Source of the DNA: CAWUIO01 sp963922455 | GTDB lineage: Bacteria > Bacteroidota > Bacteroidia > Cytophagales > Microscillaceae | Assembly: GCA_963922455.1 (NCBI GenBank) | Contig: CAWUIO010000015.1 | Coordinates: forward strand, 17,265-81,264 | DNA: 64,000 nucleotides | Reading direction: 5' to 3' | Shown here: piece after piece, positions 55,136-63,669 of the stretch | How the letters are laid out: the number at the start of each line of letters is the position of its first letter | Position numbering within the stretch: the first letter of the stretch is position 1 | Made by a program: the position numbers and the translations under genes | The notes under the pieces: model-generated | What the model was told of the DNA's origin: nothing | Database searches by the model: none | The model's input: the letters and a program-made list of their open reading frames with translations, nothing else

Positions 55136-56080
55136 ATGTACATTGTTGGTATATCCGGTTTTATCCCGGAAACAGTTGTTCCAAATTCTCATTTTAGCGA
55201 AGTAAATGGCTTGACAGAAGAATGGATTTTATCGCGAACGGGCATCCGGGAGCGACGAAAGGTGGGAGAAGGTCAGAATACGAATACCATGGCGGTCGAT
55301 GCTGTCAAATCCTTAGAGCCGGGGGCACCATTTCCCTTATCCGAGGTTGATCTGATCGTGGGGGGGACCTACACACCCTATGATACGATTCATACCCTGG
55401 CCCATGCCGTGCAGAAATATATCCATGTTTCAGATATTCCAGTTCTGTCCTTGTCTTCGGCTTGCTCTTCTTTTGCCAATGCTATGGAGATTGTAGCGGG
55501 TTATTTTGCTATGGGCAAATCCAAAAAAGCCTTGGTGGTACTTTCAGATCATAATACTGCCTATAGTGATGAGACGGATAAGGTAGGAGGGCATCTCTGG
55601 GGAGATGGGGCTTGTGCACTATTGGTCACAGATAAGCCTATGGGTGGGCCCGATTTTAAAGTGAAAGATATCATCACCGGAGGGGCCGGAAATATTGGGA
55701 AAGCTTCTGATGGGGTATTCTTGAGGCCAGCCCATGAAGGGTTTATGATGCAACATGGGCGGGATGTTTTTCAGCACGCTTGCCAGTATATGGCCAAGGT
55801 AACCCGGGACATTCTGGCCCAAAATGAGTACAGCCTAGAAGAACTTGATTTTTTTGTGCCCCATCAAGCCAATATGCGTATTACCCGTAATGTAGGGCAA
55901 AATCTAGGACTTCGCGAAGACCAGGCCCTTTCTAACATTCAATATCTTGGCAATACAGGTTGTGCGGGCTGCAGCATTGCCCTATACGAAAACCTAAGCC
56001 AATTTAAGCCCGGTCATGTAATCGTGGTTGCCGTGTTTGGGGGAGGGTATTCTTATGGAGCCGTTTTGTTGGAGTGCTAA
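55136..56080 (+). CDS. 3-oxoacyl-ACP synthase III family protein (FabH-like)
   Basis: 314 residues from the ATG at 55136 (MYIVGISGFIPETVVPN); the frame opens at a TTG, 55109. The Cys-His-Asn triad is intact: C110 in SSACSSFAN, H243 in VPHQANMRI and N273 in YLGNTGCAGCSIAL. FabH condenses acetyl-CoA with malonyl-ACP to begin fatty-acid synthesis; relatives make alkylresorcinols, flexirubin-type pigments or other ketides. No fab, acp or pigment gene is near, so which it is stays open. The GCAGCS stretch after the Asn differs from the usual SAASIP-like segment of housekeeping FabH. Confidence 0.85.
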   Translation: MYIVGISGFIPETVVPNSHFSEVNGLTEEWILSRTGIRERRKVGEGQNTNTMAVDAVKSLEPGAPFPLSEVDLIVGGTYTPYDTIHTLAHAVQKYIHVSDIPVLSLSSACSSFANAMEIVAGYFAMGKSKKALVVLSDHNTAYSDETDKVGGHLWGDGACALLVTDKPMGGPDFKVKDIITGGAGNIGKASDGVFLRPAHEGFMMQHGRDVFQHACQYMAKVTRDILAQNEYSLEELDFFVPHQANMRITRNVGQNLGLREDQALSNIQYLGNTGCAGCSIALYENLSQFKPGHVIVVAVFGGGYSYGAVLLEC

Positions 56081-56081
56081 C

Positions 56082-56477
56082 TCATTTAGAAGCAGGGGGA
56101 TATTTATAGCCTAGGCCCCACAGGCGATAGGCATATGCCCCCATTGCACAACCGAATATGTCGGCAACAAAATCAGCCCAGCTTCCAAAGCGACCACTGA
56201 TCCAGGTTTCCTGAATCACTTCAATCAAGCCACTATAGATCACACACAGAATAGAAAGGAAGAGGATAGACATCCAAGGTAAGCCTTTGGGCTTGGGATG
56301 TAGTGCCCACAACCATAAAAAGGTGAGTCCGCCAAATAAGGCAAAATGCCCTATTTTGTCGTAGGAAAAGAGGGTATACTCAGGAAGTTGGTCTCCGGGG
56401 GTAAAACAAGCGAGGGCGATCAGGAGGGTCCAAGCGAGGGCAAGAAAAGCTTTTTTACCAAAATGGGTTCCGGGCAT
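56082..56477 (-). CDS. VanZ family membrane protein
   Basis: 131 residues with four membrane helices (about 9-27, 40-58, 68-88 and 103-122) and the VanZ-type motifs SYDKIGHFALFGGLTFLW and SGRFGSWADFVADIFGCAMGAYAY. VanZ proteins are named after a teicoplanin-resistance gene, but most relatives have unknown roles. It begins 21 nt after the bifunctional-nuclease gene and is probably co-transcribed. A VanZ-like gene also accompanies sprA-gcvH in some Flavobacteriia; here it is 30 kb away. Confidence 0.88.
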   Translation of the reverse strand: MPGTHFGKKAFLALAWTLLIALACFTPGDQLPEYTLFSYDKIGHFALFGGLTFLWLWALHPKPKGLPWMSILFLSILCVIYSGLIEVIQETWISGRFGSWADFVADIFGCAMGAYAYRLWGLGYKYPPASK

Positions 56478-56498
56478 CGTCCTCTAAAAAAAAACAGA

Positions 56499-57098
56499 CT
56501 AGTTGCGTTTTTTCATTTCATCACGAATCTTAGCTGCTTGCTCGTAATCCTCCTTTTCTAGGGCCTCATTGAGTAATTGATGCAACTTTTCGGAAGAATA
56601 ATCCTTTAAGCGATCGCTCATAGTTTTAGACTGGGAGGGGTCTACGTCTTCGGAGATTACTGATTCGCCACTTTCTTCTTCTTCGGCGTCGGTGAGGACA
56701 ATACCTGCTTCCGACATAATTGCCTCATTGGTAAAAATGGGCACCCCAAAACGAATCCCAATGGCAATGGCATCAGAGGGGCGGGCATCAATTTCTCGGG
56801 TTTCTGTTCCGTCTGTACAAACAATTTTGGCATAAAAAACCCCCTCCTTCAAATCGGAGATGATGATTTCATTGACCGAAAAATGAAAAGTATTTGCGAA
56901 GGACTTAAACAGGTCGTGAGTCATGGGGCGATTGGGAATAATCTTCTCAATCTCAATGGCAATGGCCTGGGCTTCAAACATCCCAATAATGATAGGCAGC
57001 CGGCGGTTACCGGTTTGCTCTCCTAAGACTAATGCAAATGAACCAGATTGAGATTGACTGGATGAGAGGCCGAGTATTTTCAGTTTTATCTTGCTCAC
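56499..57098 (-). CDS. Bifunctional nuclease (DUF151) domain protein with UVR motif
   Basis: 199 residues. The BFN/DUF151 domain covers about 1-140 (LVLGEQTGNRRLPIIIGMFEAQAIAIEIE, RPSDAIAIGIRFGVPIF), followed by an acidic linker and a C-terminal UVR motif (KLHQLLNEALEKEDYEQAAKIRDEMKKR, 166-197) as in UvrB/UvrC contacts. Related plant and archaeal proteins have RNase/DNase activity; the bacterial role is unclear. Starts with GTG (57096-57098). Bacteroidota often keep it next to etfBA, as here, though a strong terminator lies between them. Confidence 0.88.
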   Translation of the reverse strand: MSKIKLKILGLSSSQSQSGSFALVLGEQTGNRRLPIIIGMFEAQAIAIEIEKIIPNRPMTHDLFKSFANTFHFSVNEIIISDLKEGVFYAKIVCTDGTETREIDARPSDAIAIGIRFGVPIFTNEAIMSEAGIVLTDAEEEESGESVISEDVDPSQSKTMSDRLKDYSSEKLHQLLNEALEKEDYEQAAKIRDEMKKRN

Positions 57099-57186
57099 GT
57101 TGAAATGCGGATTCCTTTATGTTGAACTCAGGTTCGCTCCTCATTTAGGCGAATGCAAAACTACTGATAAATCCTGAGAATAAGGC

Positions 57187-57222
57187 AAAAAAAATGTATG
57201 AACGCTGGCTAGCGTTCATACA
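57187..57222 (-). terminator. Intrinsic terminator of etfBA
   Basis: Perfect 12-bp stem TGTATGAACGCT (57195-57206) / AGCGTTCATACA (57211-57222) with loop GGCT, followed on the minus strand by eight T residues. Confidence 0.93.
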
Positions 57223-57249
57223 CAAGAGACTTAAATGGGGATAATTTGC

Positions 57250-58218
57250 TTATTTAGAAGCTTTGAGAGCTTCGGTAAGCTTTGGGAGTACGTCAAATGC
57301 ATCCCCCACAATTCCGTAATCGGCAGCCTTGAAGAAAGGAGCCTCAGGGTCTTTATTGATTACCACTATACACTTAGACGAGCTTACTCCGGCCAAATGC
57401 TGAATGGCTCCGGATATACCCGCTGCGATATATAATTGGGGGCTTACTTTAACCCCGGTTTGTCCTACGTGCTCGTGGTGGGGGCGCCAGCCTAAATCGG
57501 ATACGGGCTTTGAACAGCCGGTAGCGGCACCTAATTCTTTGGCTAGTTCTTCCACCATACCCCAGTTTTCTGGGCCTTTCAAACCTCGGCCACCAGACAC
57601 TACCAAGTCGGCTTCAGGAAGCAAAACTTCTCCGGTAATTTTATCTGTTTTAGTGATCTTTGCCCCAAAGTCGGCATCTTCAAGGCTAGGGCTGAAGGCT
57701 TCTACTTCGGCAGTACCTGCTCCGGGAGGGGCGGTATAAGCTCCCTTCCGAAGGGCTAAGATCTTTTTATCCGCGTTTAATTCTGTTATCTGGAATGCTT
57801 TGCCAGTATACACCCCTCGTTTTACCTTAAAACCAGCACTCAAATCAGGAAGCTCGGTAACATTAGAAGCCAGAGCAGCCTTGGCTCGGGCGGCAACCCG
57901 GGCGGCAACGGCATCTCCCATAGAAGATTTGGCCAGCACGAGGATGTCGGCCGATTCTTTATCAAATATTTGAGAAACCGTTTGCGCATACGCTTGGATC
58001 ACTCCGTCGTTCAGTCGGTCATCTTGAGCGTGGATAACCTTGCTTACCCCGTAGTTTCCGATGGCAGCCAATTTATCACCGCTCAAATGATTTCCTAATA
58101 CGAAGGCACTTACGGGTTTGTCCATTTGCTTTCCTAACTCAACAGCGTAGGAAACAGCTTCAAGCGAAGAAGAGCGGGCCTCTCCTTCATTTACTTCTAC
58201 AAATACTAGTATTGACAT
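57250..58218 (-). CDS. etfA: Electron transfer flavoprotein, alpha subunit
   Basis: The FAD-binding alpha subunit of ETF, which takes electrons from acyl-CoA dehydrogenases. 322 residues: N-terminal ETF domain, then the FAD domain with VSGGRGLKGPENW (about 208-220), GATGCSKPVSD, HHEHVGQTGVKVSPQLYIAAGISGAIQHLAGV (about 247-278) and INKDPEAPFFKAADYGIVGD. It follows etfB after 43 nt and ends before a strong terminator. Confidence 0.97.
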   Translation of the reverse strand: MSILVFVEVNEGEARSSSLEAVSYAVELGKQMDKPVSAFVLGNHLSGDKLAAIGNYGVSKVIHAQDDRLNDGVIQAYAQTVSQIFDKESADILVLAKSSMGDAVAARVAARAKAALASNVTELPDLSAGFKVKRGVYTGKAFQITELNADKKILALRKGAYTAPPGAGTAEVEAFSPSLEDADFGAKITKTDKITGEVLLPEADLVVSGGRGLKGPENWGMVEELAKELGAATGCSKPVSDLGWRPHHEHVGQTGVKVSPQLYIAAGISGAIQHLAGVSSSKCIVVINKDPEAPFFKAADYGIVGDAFDVLPKLTEALKASK

Positions 58219-58261
58219 AAGGATAGGTATTTTTCTTTCAGTGGAAATTTTTGCTTAAAAT

Positions 58262-58999
58262 TTATAGGATTTTGGCTTCATTTTTAAGGAAGCCAATCAA
58301 TTCGGCGGCATTGTCGGCCTCGATCATTTTACACTCAGCTTTTACCGGGGGCATTTCATAGGTGATGCCTTTGGTTTTCTGGGCTTCTCCCTGAGGTTCG
58401 ACGACTTTCAAAGGCTTTTTCCGAGCCGACATAATGCCACGCATGTTCGGGATTTTCCATTCGGCAATAGGTTCTTGGCAACCTAATACCAAAGGCAGGG
58501 TAGCTTCCAAATATTCTTTACCTCCTTCAATTTCCCGGGCCATTTTGGCTACGGTGCCTTCCATATCCAAATGTCCGATGGGTGATAAAGACGGTATGCC
58601 GAGCATTTCACCGACCATACCATGTACCTGGCCCCCATTAAAATCACTGGATTCTCTTCCCATTAGAATCAAATCGTAATTTTCTTCTTTAGCCACCGCA
58701 GCAATTTGCTCGGCTACAAAGAATGCATCGGTTGGCTCCACATTAATACGAATGGCATCATCCGCTCCGATGGCCAGGGCTTTGCGGATAGTAGGTTCCG
58801 TTTCAACTAAGCCGACATTGAGTGCCGTTACGGTACCTCCCAATTGCTCTTTTAGCTCTACCGCACGGGATAGGGCATAATCATCATAGGGGCCTATGAC
58901 AAACTGTAATCCATCTTTATTAAGTTGGGTTTCATTGTCGGTAAAGGTAATTTTGGAAGTTGTATCCGGAACATGGGTAATACAAACCAATATCTTCAT
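58262..58999 (-). CDS. etfB: Electron transfer flavoprotein, beta subunit
   Basis: 245 residues of the ETF beta family, partner of EtfA: MKILVCITHVPDTTSKI, FVIGPYDDYALSRAVELKEQ, ALAIGADDAIRI, DLILMGRESSDFNGGQVHGMVGEMLGIP (the DFNGGQVH signature) and a C-terminal arm that wraps the alpha subunit. First gene of etfBA; divergent from a TPR gene. Confidence 0.97.
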   Translation of the reverse strand: MKILVCITHVPDTTSKITFTDNETQLNKDGLQFVIGPYDDYALSRAVELKEQLGGTVTALNVGLVETEPTIRKALAIGADDAIRINVEPTDAFFVAEQIAAVAKEENYDLILMGRESSDFNGGQVHGMVGEMLGIPSLSPIGHLDMEGTVAKMAREIEGGKEYLEATLPLVLGCQEPIAEWKIPNMRGIMSARKKPLKVVEPQGEAQKTKGITYEMPPVKAECKMIEADNAAELIGFLKNEAKIL

Positions 59000-59079
59000 T
59001 TTTAACTATTTTTTTTACTATAACTTGAATTTAAACGGTTAAGTTAGATAAATTTAAGAATAAATTAAAAATAAACTTT

Positions 59080-59403
59080 ATGCCCGCATCTCGAATACAA
59101 GAATTGCTAGATTTTTTGGATAAAGACCCCCAAGATCCTTTTATTCTATATGCCCTGGCCCTCGAATATCAAAAAATAGAACCCAAGCCAGCAAAAATGT
59201 ATTTTGAACTTTTAATAAAGGAACATCCTAAGTATGTAGCCACATACTATCACGCCGCCAAACTTTATGCAGAAACAGACGAAATAGAGCGTGCCCGGGA
59301 GATTTATAAACTAGGTGTAGAAGTAGCCGAGGCGCAAGGAGATGCCTTGGCCTTGCGGGAGTTAAAAAGTGCTTGGGAAATGTTTGAGTTTGAAAATGAA
59401 TAA
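59080..59403 (+). CDS. Small tetratricopeptide repeat protein
   Basis: 107 residues built of about two and a half TPR-like helix pairs (DPFILYALALEYQKIEPKPAKMYFELLIKEHP; YVATYYHAAKLYAETDEIERAREIYKLGVEVAEAQGD). No signal peptide, so a cytosolic scaffold or adaptor. Homologues of this size are common in Bacteroidota and uncharacterised. Its stop is 12 nt from that of the convergent MFS gene. Confidence 0.78.
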   Translation: MPASRIQELLDFLDKDPQDPFILYALALEYQKIEPKPAKMYFELLIKEHPKYVATYYHAAKLYAETDEIERAREIYKLGVEVAEAQGDALALRELKSAWEMFEFENE

Positions 59404-59415
59404 TGTAACAGTGAG

Positions 59416-60678
59416 TTAAAGGCCTTCTACTTCTCGGCAGTTGGCTTCTTTTTCTTCTTCAAACTCCTCTACTCGCCTATTAATAAAATAGTATTGCGGG
59501 ACCATAATTAAAATCAGTAAGATACAGCTAAGACCCCCTAATAATACGGCAAAGGGTGCCCCCCACGAATCGGCCAGAAATCCCATTAATAAGTTCCCCA
59601 AGGTTTTACAACCCATAAAAACCATAATATAAAGACTCAGTACCCTGCCCCTTTTTTCATCTCCGGCCATAGTTTGTAAGAGGGTGTTATTGGCCGTAAA
59701 AACGGATACTCGACCACTGCCTGCAAAGAATAGAAGAACAAGAGCAAGCCAAAGTGTTTCAATTTGAGAGAATAGTGCCAAAAAGACACCAAATATGAGC
59801 ACTCCTCCAAATAATACGATTGGTAAACCTCTTAGATTCTTTTTGCCGCTCAAGAGCAAGGCTCCTACTATTGATCCGGCCCCAACGGCACTCGTAAGAT
59901 ATCCAAATACCTGAGAACCCGCCTTAAATACTTCGTCGGCAAAAATAGGGAGAAGCATTTCATAGGAGATTCCAAAAAATGTCACTCCAGCAAAAAGTTG
60001 GATTAATAATCTAATCTCAGGAGTTTTTACCATATACTGAATTCCTTCCTGCATTTCTTCTTGAAAACCTTTGCGCGCTTTACTTTTAGGCAGGGGAGAA
60101 TAGCGTAGAAAGCTGAAAAAGAACAAAATAAGCAATAACATGCCGGAGTAAATCAGGAAGCAAAACCCCTCCCCCACCAAAGGGATCAATAAACCGGCAA
60201 TGGCTGGCCCTACAATACGAGCCGTGTTAAAAAGGGTGGAGTTGAGGGCAATGGCACTGGTGAGCAGTTGCTTATCTTCTACCATCTCGTTTACAAAAGC
60301 CTGACGTGTAGGAATTTCTAAACCACTAACAAGGCCATAAAAAAGCTGTATAGCCACCAAGACGGGAACAGAAACCCAAGCCTGGATAGTTAATATGGCC
60401 AAAAGGCTCGTGTTGATGAATAATAACACATTGGAAAACATCACCAAACGGTGCTTATTGAAGCGATCGGCCACCACCCCAGCAAATGGGGAAATGATAA
60501 ATGCGGCCAATTCCCTTGAAAACATAACCACCCCCAGAAGAATAGCCGACTCGGTAAGTTGGTAAACTAACCAACTTAAAGTCACCTGTTTTATCAGATT
60601 TCCTACATTGGCTAGCCCTTGGCCAGAAAAAAATAACCGTAAGTTCCTACTATTACGTAAAAGTACATAAGCGCTCAA
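59416..60678 (-). CDS. Major facilitator superfamily transporter
   Basis: 420 residues with 12 predicted membrane helices; the N-terminus FFSGQGLANVGNLIKQVTLSWLVYQLTES and the motif GVVADRFNKHRLVM (MFS motif A) are typical of the MFS_3/EntS-like exporter group. Substrate unknown. The frame has no ATG near its start and begins at TTG (60676-60678); no upstream ATG in frame was found for at least 40 nt. An acidic C-terminal tail (RRVEEFEEEKEANCREVEGL) ends the protein. Confidence 0.85.
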   Translation of the reverse strand: MSAYVLLRNSRNLRLFFSGQGLANVGNLIKQVTLSWLVYQLTESAILLGVVMFSRELAAFIISPFAGVVADRFNKHRLVMFSNVLLFINTSLLAILTIQAWVSVPVLVAIQLFYGLVSGLEIPTRQAFVNEMVEDKQLLTSAIALNSTLFNTARIVGPAIAGLLIPLVGEGFCFLIYSGMLLLILFFFSFLRYSPLPKSKARKGFQEEMQEGIQYMVKTPEIRLLIQLFAGVTFFGISYEMLLPIFADEVFKAGSQVFGYLTSAVGAGSIVGALLLSGKKNLRGLPIVLFGGVLIFGVFLALFSQIETLWLALVLLFFAGSGRVSVFTANNTLLQTMAGDEKRGRVLSLYIMVFMGCKTLGNLLMGFLADSWGAPFAVLLGGLSCILLILIMVPQYYFINRRVEEFEEEKEANCREVEGL

Positions 60679-60942
60679 TAATTCCTTGTTTAGATGTTTG
60701 GATGGGTGGAGGCCTTGATTTACTCTAGCGCAAAAATCTTGGTAAAGATTTGAAATGCCAGGTTTTTTTATTAATATTCGGATTCGTTTTGACTAAAATG
60801 CTAGTGAAAACCTTGACTTTGGCATAGTTTTTTATAAATTTGTTACTCTAAGATAGGTAGTTTGTGCCCTCTGTCTGCATACTCCAAAGGGTTCTTTTTC
60901 GTTCCTTAATAAAGACACAAAACTTATCAAATAAATGCAATT

Positions 60943-63123
60943 ATGCGTTTGAAAGTCAATAAAATAGGTTCAAAGCTTCTGCTTTATTTTTTCGTGTTTA
61001 TCCTATTCACGACGATCATTGGCTCTGTATCTTTCCTATTTTACTATCAAATCTCCTCTTTCTATGCCTTACAAAATCAAGTTGATCAATTAATCATCTT
61101 GAATACAAAAATACAAAAAGCCGAACAAAGCTTCTTGGCCCGTGATGTGAATAGCCCTCAATTCCATCAGAGTGGTACCAGTTCTCAGATACTTAGCCTT
61201 GATTCTTACAATCGTGAAGTGAGACGCCTGGTCGGCTTACTTCAAGGCAATAGCCACGCCGATCAATTTGATTTTTCTCACAACCTAAATTTACTAGACA
61301 AAGACCTGAAAGACCGTCAAAGGGTTTTCCGGGAAATTGCGGCTTTGTACAAACAGCGCGGCTTCCAAAATACAGGCTTGGAGGGCGAACTCCTTGGGGC
61401 CGTGAGAGAGCTGGAAGAAATTTCAGCGGGACGCTCCATAGTGCTCAAAGCCCTACGCCCCCACGAAAAAGACTTTCTACACTGGAAGGATCTTAAATTT
61501 GCCGACAAGCTCAATCAAGAAGCTAGTTTTCTCCGTAAATTGGCCCAAGATAGTACCAATATTTTCATTCCTGCCCAAAAAGCCCGCCTGGACGCTATCA
61601 ACGGGGCATTAAACCATTATCTTGCAAGCTTCAAACGTATCGTCCATATTGAGCAAGAAATTGGCCTGGACGCTCAAAGTGGCCATTTAGGAAAATTATA
61701 TAACATCAATACAAAACTAGACCAAGCCCTCATCGTCTTCAACGACCAAGTAAGAGAAAAAGTAGCTGCCGAAGTCGCCGATATGCGCTCTACTTTCTTT
61801 ATCTATTTGCTGAGCCTTATTGTATTAGGCTCCTTGATAGCCTTGTGGGTATCTTACAGTTTTTCCCGGCCCATCGTTATTCTTAACCGCGTGGCCCGGT
61901 CTGTAACGTTTGGCTTAAGAAACCAAGAACAGTATTTAGAAGCACCCGCCAAAAGAAAAGATGAGCTAGGGAGCCTTGCCCGTAATTTCCGCACGATGTT
62001 GAATAAGCTCCGCAATGCCATTCAACAGGCCAAAGAAAGAAATGACAAACTCGAGGAATTTGCCAAAAACGAAACCCTGCGTTCTTGGCATAGCGAAGGG
62101 CTTACCATTTTTAATGAAATCTTCCGGAACCATCACGAAAGCCCCGAACATTTAGCTTTTGAAATTATTTCGGAATTGGTAAAATATACCCAGAGTAATC
62201 AAGGGGGCTTGTTTGTGGTGCAGCACGAAGTACATACCCAATCCTATTTGGAGTTGCTAGGATGTTATGCCTACGAACGTAAAAAATACCAACAAAAGCG
62301 CGTAGAATGGGGAGAAGGCCTCATTGGTACGGCCTGGCGGGAAGGGCACCCAATTGTCATTACAGACATTCCACAAGATTACGTCCATATTACCTCCGGC
62401 TTGGGCAAAGCCCGGCCCAATTGCCTGCTTATCATGCCTATCCGTTCCGACGAAGAAATTGAAGGGGTAATTGAGCTGATCTCATTCAAAGAATATGAAG
62501 ATCACGAAATTGAGTTTATTGACGCCTTGGCTTTGCGTATCGGTAATGCGATGGTAGCCGCCCGGGCTGGTCAAAAAACCCGAGAGCTTTTGGCCCGTTC
62601 CAAAAAAATTGCCGAAGAAGCCCAAGAAAAAGAAAGCAACCTGCAAAAGAAACTGGAAGAATACCAAAGCTGGACCGAAGAATTCCAGTCCAAACTTAAA
62701 GACGCTTACGAAGAAACCCTCATATATCAGTCCATCGTCGGGAAAGCCTATGCCGGGATCATCATCACCGATGAAAAATTCCGTATTACCCGTATCAATG
62801 AGTACGTGGCCAAACGCTTCAACTACCGCACCAACGATCTGGTTGGTGAACCCCTGGATGTTCTCATCGAGACCGACTACGAAAATATCCTGGATCTCAA
62901 AGACAAACGCTTTGAACTCAACTTCAAATCATTCAATCAAAATGTACAAGGTACCTTGATCGATAGTCAAGGCAACTCCTACTTGATTGAGACGATTTCG
63001 GGTAAACTGGACATTGACAATAAAGTCATCTACATCTTCCTCTTCAATGAGCTAAGTGCCGACAACCGCGAGGAACCTCGTACGGGCTCAGGCCGCATTT
63101 CCAAGCTCAAAGTGGCCAGTTAA
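60943..63123 (+). CDS. Membrane sensor with GAF and PAS domains, no output domain
   Basis: 726 residues; third member of the family at 31211 and 49121. Helix 1 about 11-36, helical extracytoplasmic part, helix 2 about 278-303, HAMP (about 303-360; SRPIVILNRVARSV, KDELGSLARNF), GAF (about 385-535) with the shared motif PQDYVHITSGLGKARPNCLLIMP, coiled coil (about 540-590), one PAS (about 595-705; GIIITDEKFRITRINEYVAKRFNY) and a short tail rich in basic residues. No catalytic or methylation domain. It has one PAS where its paralogues have two. Monocistronic; ATG start. Confidence 0.85.
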   Translation: MRLKVNKIGSKLLLYFFVFILFTTIIGSVSFLFYYQISSFYALQNQVDQLIILNTKIQKAEQSFLARDVNSPQFHQSGTSSQILSLDSYNREVRRLVGLLQGNSHADQFDFSHNLNLLDKDLKDRQRVFREIAALYKQRGFQNTGLEGELLGAVRELEEISAGRSIVLKALRPHEKDFLHWKDLKFADKLNQEASFLRKLAQDSTNIFIPAQKARLDAINGALNHYLASFKRIVHIEQEIGLDAQSGHLGKLYNINTKLDQALIVFNDQVREKVAAEVADMRSTFFIYLLSLIVLGSLIALWVSYSFSRPIVILNRVARSVTFGLRNQEQYLEAPAKRKDELGSLARNFRTMLNKLRNAIQQAKERNDKLEEFAKNETLRSWHSEGLTIFNEIFRNHHESPEHLAFEIISELVKYTQSNQGGLFVVQHEVHTQSYLELLGCYAYERKKYQQKRVEWGEGLIGTAWREGHPIVITDIPQDYVHITSGLGKARPNCLLIMPIRSDEEIEGVIELISFKEYEDHEIEFIDALALRIGNAMVAARAGQKTRELLARSKKIAEEAQEKESNLQKKLEEYQSWTEEFQSKLKDAYEETLIYQSIVGKAYAGIIITDEKFRITRINEYVAKRFNYRTNDLVGEPLDVLIETDYENILDLKDKRFELNFKSFNQNVQGTLIDSQGNSYLIETISGKLDIDNKVIYIFLFNELSADNREEPRTGSGRISKLKVAS

Positions 63124-63182
63124 GGCCCCTATTTCCCAATTTGCCTCAGGAAGCTGCGTAATCCCTACGATTAATTTAATGA

Positions 63183-63217
63183 TTTGCTTTTCATCTTTAA
63201 GATTCTTCTTAAATTTG
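63183..63217 (+). promoter_or_regulatory. Candidate promoter of the small lipoprotein gene
   Basis: TTTG (63183-63186) and TAAATTTG (63210-63217), 23 nt apart, match both parts of the Bacteroidota -33/-7 consensus. The start would be near 63224, 23 nt before the ATG. Confidence 0.55.
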
Positions 63218-63246
63218 GATCAACTCACTAAACAAACAGGCCTATT

Positions 63247-63579
63247 ATGAAAAAACTGTTGTATTCTTTCTTGCTCCTTACTATTGTTTTTGCTGCCGGA
63301 TGCGGTAAAAAAGGAATTGACAAGCAAATCGTAGGTTCTTGGACCCGTACTGCTGAGGATGGTACCGCCATCACCTATAACTTTACCAAGGATAATACTT
63401 TTGAAGTTAAGGCCGGAGACGAGGTTAAGTTTAAAGGTACTTTTTCGGCAAGCGAAAACGGACTAACCCTTACACCAGAAGGGGGAGACGCTGAGAAATT
63501 AAGTGAAGTGACATTTGATGGAAAATCTTTAAGCTTCAAAGACGGATCGGGCAACCCGGTAACCCTAACGAAGCAGTAA
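63247..63579 (+). CDS. Small lipocalin-like lipoprotein
   Basis: 110 residues. Leader MKKLLYSFLLLTIVFAAGC with lipid cysteine C19. The mature domain starts IVGSWTRTAEDGTAITYNFTKDNTFEV, followed by short beta strands (VKFKGTFSASENGLTLTP; SEVTFDGKSLSFKDGSG), the pattern of the bacterial 'lipocalin-like / DUF5004' small lipoproteins. A ligand is not known. It has its own promoter-like boxes and is followed after 90 nt by repeat copy L. Confidence 0.78.
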   Translation: MKKLLYSFLLLTIVFAAGCGKKGIDKQIVGSWTRTAEDGTAITYNFTKDNTFEVKAGDEVKFKGTFSASENGLTLTPEGGDAEKLSEVTFDGKSLSFKDGSGNPVTLTKQ

Positions 63580-63669
63580 GCACCCTTATACGTGCTTTTT
63601 CCAAGCTTAGCGGGTGAGGAGCAAGAATTATCATTATTCTTCTTCCTTCACTCACTAAGCTTTTTTGAT

